From: JAYQKL01 sp965243245
GTDB taxonomy: Bacteria > Pseudomonadota > Alphaproteobacteria > RS24
Direction of reading: 5' to 3'
Length of the DNA: 64,000 nucleotides
Assembly: GCA_965243245.1 (NCBI GenBank)
Contig: OZ251536.1
Coordinates: 1,240,001-1,304,000, forward strand
Shown here in pieces: positions 54,756 to 64,000 of this stretch (position 1 is its first letter; every line of letters begins with the position of its first letter). Under the pieces are notes generated by a model, which was not told where the DNA came from, did not search any database, and was given only the letters and a program-made list of their open reading frames with translations. Made by a program: the position numbers and the translations under genes.

Positions 54756-54839
54756 AATAGGCGATAGGCGATAGGCGATAGGCGATAGGCGAGAGGCTAA
54801 AGGCTAAAGGCTAAAGGCTAAAGGCGAGAGGCGAGAGGA
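54756..54839 (+). repeat. Heptanucleotide repeat array (12 units) before dnaA
   Basis: Twelve 7-bp units in exact register: AATAGGC, GATAGGC four times, GAGAGGC, TAAAGGC four times, GAGAGGC, GAGAGGA. The last unit ends 12 bases before the dnaA ATG and its AGAGGA is the only purine-rich stretch that could serve as a ribosome site. Purine-rich strand is +. Confidence 0.93.
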
Positions 54840-54851
54840 TAGATTGAATAG

Positions 54852-56450
54852 ATGACCAACCAAGACACCAACCAAGACATCAACCAAGACAATGTAAAGC
54901 CCTCAGAAACCGACATGAAAACTGGTATGACGGGCGACATGACGGGCGACATGACGTCAGGCATGGCGTCAGACATGGCGTCAGACATGGCGTCAGACAT
55001 GGCGTCAGACATGGCGTCAGACATGGCGTCAGACATGGCAACAAGTGAAATCAGCAAGCAATGGCGCCACGTTCGCTCAAGGCTTCGCGCTGAGCTTGGC
55101 GAGGCGACATTTAATAGCTGGTTCAGAAATTTGACGGTGAGTGCACATTCTCAAAACAAAGTAACCCTTGAAGTGCCAACCCGTTTTGTTTGTTCATGGA
55201 TTGAACAGCATTATTTGGCGCGCATTGAGACTTACTGGAAAAACGAAAATGATAATATTCGGACGGTTGAAATTCTGGTGGGCGCACCAACAAAACCCCA
55301 ACTACCTGCAGCGCGTATCCAAGAAGTAACCCCTCTAAGGTTGCAAGGTGATAGCGGCATTATTGCGAATTCTTCGGGAGCCGCAGGGGCCTCCCAAAAT
55401 AACCTAAACGATGTGGGGGCGTCATTAGATGCTCGTTTTACGTTTGATAATTTTATTGTCGGCAAATCCAATGAGCTGGCCCATGCCGCCGCGAGGCGTA
55501 TTACCGAAGCACAAGAGGCGGCCTTTAACCCACTTTTCCTTTATGGAGGGGTGGGGCTTGGAAAGACTCATTTAATGCATTCCATGGCCTGGGAAATCAG
55601 GCGACGTAACCCTGAACGCCGCGTGCTTTATATTTCTGCTGAGAAATTTATGTATCAGTTTGTTCGCGCCTTGCGTTTCAAGGATACAATGGCGTTCAAA
55701 CAACAATTTCGTGAAGTTGATGTGTTGATGGTTGATGACATTCAGTTTATTGCGGGCAAAGAATCTACTCAAGAAGAGTTTTTTCATACGTTCAACGCCT
55801 TAATCGACAAGAATCATCAGGTGATTATTTCTGCTGACCGTTCGCCTTCTGACCTTGAGGGCATTGAAGACCGCATCCGCTCGCGTTTGGGCGGGGGGCT
55901 GGTTGCAGATATTCACCCGACCGACTATGAATTACGATTGGGCATTTTACAATCTAAAGCAGAAAACCTTACTCAGACCAAGAAAGATATTTTTGTTCCG
56001 CTGGATGTGTTGGAATTTTTGGCTCAACGGGTCGCCTCAAATATTCGCGTTTTAGAGGGCGCGTTGAACCGCGTCGTGGCATCGGCCTCTTTTAACGGCA
56101 ACACCATTACCCTAGAGATGACTAGGGATGTCTTAAAAGATTTGCTACGCGCATCGGACCGGCGCATTACTATTGATGAGATTCAACGCAAAGTCGCTGA
56201 GTATTATAATTTGCGCATGGGCGATCTCTTATCGGTGCGCCGCGCGCGAACAATTGCGCGCCCGCGCCAGATTGCCATGTATATTTCTAAGCAATTGACC
56301 ACGCGTTCATTGCCTGAGATCGGGCGACGCTTCGGCGGGCGCGACCATACGACAGTCATGCATGCCGTTAAAAAAGTTGAGGAATTACGCGAACTTGACC
56401 CCTCTATTGATGAAGACGTGGACCTACTGCTGAGAAGTTTTGGCGGCTAA
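54852..56450 (+). CDS. dnaA: Chromosomal replication initiator protein DnaA
   Basis: A 532-residue DnaA. Domain I begins only at about residue 68 ([27 protein letters not shown]); the AAA+ domain has [12 protein letters not shown] (about 235) and [12 protein letters not shown] (about 295) with the Arg-finger region after it; the DNA-binding domain IV ends with [18 protein letters not shown]. The first 65 residues are an extra tail made of two repeat blocks (TNQD three times; [12 protein letters not shown] nine times). These contain many in-frame ATGs, so the true start may lie anywhere up to about codon 62; I keep the first ATG. Confidence 0.93.
   Translation: MTNQDTNQDINQDNVKPSETDMKTGMTGDMTGDMTSGMASDMASDMASDMASDMASDMASDMATSEISKQWRHVRSRLRAELGEATFNSWFRNLTVSAHSQNKVTLEVPTRFVCSWIEQHYLARIETYWKNENDNIRTVEILVGAPTKPQLPAARIQEVTPLRLQGDSGIIANSSGAAGASQNNLNDVGASLDARFTFDNFIVGKSNELAHAAARRITEAQEAAFNPLFLYGGVGLGKTHLMHSMAWEIRRRNPERRVLYISAEKFMYQFVRALRFKDTMAFKQQFREVDVLMVDDIQFIAGKESTQEEFFHTFNALIDKNHQVIISADRSPSDLEGIEDRIRSRLGGGLVADIHPTDYELRLGILQSKAENLTQTKKDIFVPLDVLEFLAQRVASNIRVLEGALNRVVASASFNGNTITLEMTRDVLKDLLRASDRRITIDEIQRKVAEYYNLRMGDLLSVRRARTIARPRQIAMYISKQLTTRSLPEIGRRFGGRDHTTVMHAVKKVEELRELDPSIDEDVDLLLRSFGG
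54855..54890 (+). repeat. 12-bp repeat, three copies, at the dnaA 5' end
   Basis: ACCAACCAAGAC twice, then ATCAACCAAGAC, encodes [12 protein letters not shown] directly after the start codon. Confidence 0.92.
54927..55034 (+). repeat. 12-bp repeat, nine copies, in dnaA
   Basis: ATGACGGGCGAC twice, ATGACGTCAGGC once, then ATGGCGTCAGAC six times without mismatch. It encodes (MTGD)2-MTSG-(MASD)6 and sets an in-frame ATG every 12 bases. Confidence 0.96.
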
Positions 56451-56727
56451 TCAATCGTCATTAGCCTAAGTCATTATAATTAAATCGCTTTTAGGCTCGG
56501 CAGAATCTTTCGAATCGTGGTTTTATAAGGTCAATAGAGTGGACTGAATTGTGGTAAAAAATATAGCAAAAGTGTGTCTTTTTCTAACTTTGATGGTATA
56601 TTTTAAAAGAGATTCGTTTTTTGCCAGATTAATGAGAAAGTGAATGAGAAAGCTGAAAAGAAAGTCTAAAACCATAGCTTTAAATTCATGCTCGCCTCAG
56701 GCTAAAAACTGTTGATATTGATTTATC
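56451..56727. other. dnaA-dnaN intergenic region
   Basis: AT-rich noncoding DNA. An inverted repeat AGCCTAA (56463-56469) / TTAGGCT (56491-56497) lies close to the dnaA stop and could be part of a terminator without a T tract. A 12-bp AATGAGAAAGNN duplication lies at 56631-56654. The nearest matches to DnaA boxes have two or more mismatches, so I do not call an origin. Confidence 0.5.
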
Positions 56728-56819
56728 GAATGCTGGTAACAGCAAGAACGGAATGCTGGCAACAGCAAGAACGGAATGCTGGTAACAGCAAGAACGGAAT
56801 GCTGGTAACAGCAAGAACG
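56728..56819 (+). repeat. 23-bp tandem array, four copies, encoding GNRA hairpins in the dnaN leader
   Basis: Four head-to-tail 23-bp units. Each contains TGCTG-GTAA-CAGCA, a 5-bp stem closed by a GNRA-type tetraloop; the second unit has GCAA in the loop, which is also GNRA. Unit ends and starts join as ACGGAATG. The array ends 12 bases before the dnaN ATG, and the last GGAAAG after it is the ribosome site. Confidence 0.9.
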
Positions 56820-56831
56820 GAAAGTGAAAAA

Positions 56832-57950
56832 ATGAAAGCAATCATCGAACGCAGCGCTTTCTTGAAAGCCCTCCATCATGTTCAAAGTGTCGTAGAAAGG
56901 CGCAACACAATCCCGATTTTATCCAATGTGTTACTCGCGGCAGAAAATGGCAGTCTGATTTTGACAGCAACTGATCTGGACATTGAAATCCGCGAAAAAG
57001 TTGCGGCGGAAGTCACTCAATCTGGCACCATTACAGCACCCGCACATATGATGTATGATATTGTCCGCAAATTGCCCGAAGGCGCTCAAGTGGAATTATC
57101 ACTAGACGAAACCAGCAATAACTTGCAGCTACTGGCGGGTAAATCATCATTTACCTTGCAGAGCTTATCGCGGGAGGAATTTCCCGAACTGCCGGCAGAT
57201 GAAATGCCGCACGCTTTTGCTTTATCTGCCGATGCTTTGAAACGCCTCATCGATAAAACGCGCTTTGCCATTTCAGTCGAAGAGACACGCTATTATTTGA
57301 ACGGTATTTATCTTCATACCCTCGAAGAAGGCGGCCAAAACCTGCTCCGCGCTGTGGCAACAGATGGTCATCGGCTCGCCCGTGTGCAGACAACTCAGCC
57401 CGTGGGGGCAGACGGGATGCCGCCCATTATCGTGCCGCGCAAAACTGTCAACGAAGTTCAAAAGCTTTTAGAAGAATCCGAAGGCGAGGTGTCAATTCAA
57501 GTCTCAGAAACGAAAATTAATTTTGCTTTTTCAGACATCGTGCTGACCTCTAAGTTGATTGACGGGAAATTCCCAGATTATAACCGCGTGATTCCAAGCA
57601 ATAATGATAAGCTTTTGACGGTGGATAGCAAAGCGTTCAGTCAAAGCGTGGACCGCGTGTCGGCTGTGGCTGATGAGAAATCGCGGGCGGTCAAGCTCGC
57701 TCTTGAGAACAATAAGCTCACATTTACCGTGTCCAACCCCTATAGCGGAAGCGCAACCGATGAGCTAAATGTCGATTATAAGGCAGAAACACTTGAGATC
57801 GGCTTCAACGCACGATATCTGCTGGATATTACCGGACAGTTGGACAGCGATAATGCCATTTTTGAATTTGCCGATAGTGGTTCGCCCACCATCATCAAAG
57901 ATGAAAAAGATGCGGATGCGCTTTATGTCCTGATGCCGATGCGTGTGTAA
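56832..57950 (+). CDS. dnaN: DNA polymerase III beta subunit (sliding clamp)
   Basis: A 372-residue sliding clamp that encircles DNA and tethers the polymerase. MKAIIERSAFLKALHHVQSVVERRNTIPILSNVLL is the standard start, and the C-terminus YVLMPMRV is the family's end. The three clamp domains are complete. The frame stays open 40 codons upstream through the 23-bp array, but those codons are repeat-derived. GGAAAG at 56819-56824 supports ATG 56832. Confidence 0.97.
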   Translation: MKAIIERSAFLKALHHVQSVVERRNTIPILSNVLLAAENGSLILTATDLDIEIREKVAAEVTQSGTITAPAHMMYDIVRKLPEGAQVELSLDETSNNLQLLAGKSSFTLQSLSREEFPELPADEMPHAFALSADALKRLIDKTRFAISVEETRYYLNGIYLHTLEEGGQNLLRAVATDGHRLARVQTTQPVGADGMPPIIVPRKTVNEVQKLLEESEGEVSIQVSETKINFAFSDIVLTSKLIDGKFPDYNRVIPSNNDKLLTVDSKAFSQSVDRVSAVADEKSRAVKLALENNKLTFTVSNPYSGSATDELNVDYKAETLEIGFNARYLLDITGQLDSDNAIFEFADSGSPTIIKDEKDADALYVLMPMRV

Positions 57951-57953
57951 AAT

Positions 57954-62297
<4,344 letters not shown>

Positions 62298-62522
62298 GGT
62301 GGGTTAATTTCCTCTTTAATTTCAGCTTTAATTTTATTGGGGCTTGCTTGTTTTATAGTGTTTTGATTTATATCATAGATGTTAAGATATTTAAGTCTCG
62401 GGCATAAAGTATTTTCGGGTTTCATCAAATTTATTTAAACTTTTAAGATTATAAAAATGCACATTTTTAACATTATACCATTTTCAAAATCAGTATCTTA
62501 CCCCGCTCTGAAAGTTTCGGTT

Positions 62523-63077
62523 ATGCGAGGTCTTTTCGCCATTACTATATTGTTTATAATCATGGCATTTTCTTTACCTGTAACGGCACAGACACGCAAT
62601 TTTCTTAAAGAAAATGACATGGTTGATGGGGCGCGTAAAGGTAATATCGGGGTCATGGAGCGCGGCTATATTGAAGGCCTCAGCCCTAATTTGCGCAATC
62701 GTAATGGCGACCCGGCGATTGTCATTGGCGCAAATGCCGGGCATTTGAGGGTGGTGCAATATTTGATTTATCGAAAAGCGCGATTAGATGAGCGCGGCTT
62801 TAATGAACGCACAGCACTAACTGTGGCGGCAACTCATGGTTATACAGCTATTATGAAAGCTTTGCTTGAGGCTGGTGCTGATATTGATAAAACAGGCATG
62901 CGCAAAGAAGTGTCGATTATTATCGCGGCGCGTGAGGGACATATTGATGCGGTTAAGTTACTGATTGAAAAAGGTGCTTATCTCGAAGATACGGACCTTA
63001 CGGGACGCACGGCTTTGGACTGGGCACGTGAGATACGCAACAGGCAACTCATCCAAATTTTGGAGGCCGTGCAATAA
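62523..63077 (+). CDS. Exported ankyrin-repeat protein
   Basis: A protein of about 184 residues with a clear signal peptide from this start (MRGLFAITILFIIMAFSLPVTA, cleaved before QT), then four ankyrin repeats from about residue 35: DPAIVIGANAGHLRVVQYLIYRKARLD, RTALTVAATHGYTAIMKALLEAGADID, VSIIIAAREGHIDAVKLLIEKGAYLE and TALDWAREIRNRQLIQIL. The periplasmic binding partner is unknown. An ATG at 62457 would add 22 residues before the signal peptide. It ends 3 bases before the RegB-like gene. Confidence 0.88.
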   Translation: MRGLFAITILFIIMAFSLPVTAQTRNFLKENDMVDGARKGNIGVMERGYIEGLSPNLRNRNGDPAIVIGANAGHLRVVQYLIYRKARLDERGFNERTALTVAATHGYTAIMKALLEAGADIDKTGMRKEVSIIIAAREGHIDAVKLLIEKGAYLEDTDLTGRTALDWAREIRNRQLIQILEAVQ

Positions 63078-63080
63078 AAA

Positions 63081-64000
63081 ATGCCCCGTAAACTAGATAT
63101 GTTTCTCAATAATATGTGGCAGGACCCACGCGAGGTGGCGTATCTTACGCGTGATAGCGGGGTCATGTTGCGGGTTCATATTTTACTACGCTGGCTGGCT
63201 ATTTTTGGACAGCTAGTGGCTATTATAGTGGTGGCGGGTATGCTTGGATATCAACTGCCTTTGGCGGCGACACTCATTGTTATTTCATTATCAATTTTTA
63301 TCAATATAGGGTTGGTTTTAAGGTATCCAGCTAACCACCGACTTGGGGTGCGTGAGACCACGGTATTTTTGGCATTTGATTTATTACAACTTGTTGTGTT
63401 GCTTTATCTTACGGGTGGTTTGAGTAATCCTTTTGCGCTGCTTATTTTGGCACCGGTGACGGTTTCTGCCACGATTTTAAGTATCGGGACAACATGGATA
63501 TTGGTTGCGCTGGCGGCTATTTCGAGTTCAGTTTTGGCGGTTTATCATTTGCCGCTACCATGGACGGGGGAAAATGCACCTGACTTGCCAAAGCTTTATA
63601 TTTTTGGCATTTGGATGGCATTATTGCTGGGGCTTATTTTTATTTCAACTTATGTGTGGCGCGTGAGCCATGAAGGACGGCGCATGACGGCGGCCACATC
63701 GGCATTGCAACAAGTATTGGCACGTGAGCATCATCTGTCAGCTCTTGATGGGTTTGCGGCGGCGGCGGCGCATCAGCTTGGGACGCCGCTCGGAACTATC
63801 GGGTTGATTGCTAAAGAACTTCAGTCTAGCGCGTTAGCGGCGGGGGAATTTGCCGAAGACCTTAGCACCTTGCAGAGTGAAGCGCGAAGGTGCCGCGAAA
63901 TTTTGACTTCTTTGACGGCTGATAGTGACAAAAATGATCAAATTTTTTCACAGATGAAGCTATCAACCCTAATCGATAATGTTATTGAGGGGGCGGGTAG
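63081..64000 (+). CDS. regB: RegB/PrrB/ActS-type redox sensor histidine kinase (3' end beyond window)
   Basis: The first 306 residues of a membrane histidine kinase. Six hydrophobic segments span about residues 25-205; between the third and fourth lies GGLSNPFALLILAP (about 115-128), the GGxxNPF motif linked to quinone sensing in RegB. The H-box is AAAHQLGTPLGTI with the phospho-accepting His at 231, and a Cys in RRCREI at 271, exactly 40 residues later as for H225/C265 of Rhodobacter RegB. The residue after the His is Gln, not the usual Glu. The ATPase domain is outside the window. Confidence 0.92.
   Translation, partial: MPRKLDMFLNNMWQDPREVAYLTRDSGVMLRVHILLRWLAIFGQLVAIIVVAGMLGYQLPLAATLIVISLSIFINIGLVLRYPANHRLGVRETTVFLAFDLLQLVVLLYLTGGLSNPFALLILAPVTVSATILSIGTTWILVALAAISSSVLAVYHLPLPWTGENAPDLPKLYIFGIWMALLLGLIFISTYVWRVSHEGRRMTAATSALQQVLAREHHLSALDGFAAAAAHQLGTPLGTIGLIAKELQSSALAAGEFAEDLSTLQSEARRCREILTSLTADSDKNDQIFSQMKLSTLIDNVIEGAG

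Noticed and set aside
54818..55057. Minus-strand frame with many SDAM repeats opposite the dnaA start
   Set aside because: It is only the reverse reading of the 12-bp array in dnaA.
54222..56819. CRISPR array
   Set aside because: The repeats here are contiguous without spacers, shorter than CRISPR repeats, and there are no cas genes.
56451..56831. Replication origin between dnaA and dnaN
   Set aside because: No cluster of DnaA boxes and the largest structure there is the 23-bp hairpin array; AT-richness alone is not enough.
56712..56831. Forty extra codons at the N-terminus of DnaN
   Set aside because: They are encoded by the 23-bp array and precede the universally conserved DnaN start, which has its own ribosome site.

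Overview
This 64 kb window is a chromosomal segment of an alphaproteobacterium, gene-dense, of moderate GC and with many GTG/TTG starts. The assignment rests on several gene orders and regulators typical of the class: fur/mur-plsC-miaB-phoH-ybeY-corC-lnt-XRE-metK-trmB-rimP-nusA-ylxR-infB-rbfA-truB-rpsO-pnp; irr divergent from fabA-fabB with an iron control element; a RegB-type kinase near a SCO1/SenC protein; and ubiE-ubiB-coaBC-dut next to mutM. A free-living, probably marine heterotroph (SAR116/Rhodospirillales-like) is my guess; the sequence alone does not fix the genus.

Layout. 1-13 kb: end of glutathione synthetase, comM, malic enzyme (minus), mutS, glnD, murJ, trpS. 13-25 kb: a Usp protein, an Nfu-type Fe-S carrier, tsaB, rimI, a Fur/Mur regulator, plsC, miaB, phoH, ybeY, corC, lnt, an XRE regulator, metK, trmB. 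25-34.7 kb: the rimP-nusA-infB-pnp translation/RNA-processing operon, preceded by an attenuator-like hairpin. 34.7-36.5 kb: a small accessory islet on the minus strand, with an unrecognised two-helix membrane protein and a short frameshifted ORF, each behind a nearly identical 40-bp promoter-bearing repeat. 36.7-45.4 kb: an exported amidohydrolase, fabB/fabA, irr, and an iron/peroxide module (rubrerythrin, Fe-S oxidoreductase, DUF3501), then an SH3 protein and a 2-hydroxyacid dehydrogenase. 45.4-53.6 kb: moeB-like, cysK, Rrf2, dut, coaBC, ubiB, ubiE (all minus), then mutM, a small exported protein and rpsT. 54-64 kb: rhodanese, dnaA, dnaN, recF, gyrB, SCO1/SenC, an ankyrin protein and the start of a RegB-like redox sensor kinase.

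Two features stand out. First, short tandem duplications occur throughout. Inside conserved genes they are always multiples of 3 bp (9, 12, 15, 18 or 21 bp) and lie in tails or loops: tsaB, ybeY, lnt, truB, irr, rhodanese, dnaA, gyrB, coaBC. In noncoding DNA they have any length (11, 13, 16, 23 bp). Three intergenic gaps carry purine-rich heptanucleotide arrays of one family. Second, several repeats carry regulatory potential: four tandem GNRA-tetraloop hairpins just before dnaN, twin promoter modules in the islet, and two Irr-box (ICE) palindromes between fabA and rubrerythrin. I found no rRNA, tRNA, CRISPR array, insertion sequence or convincing replication origin.
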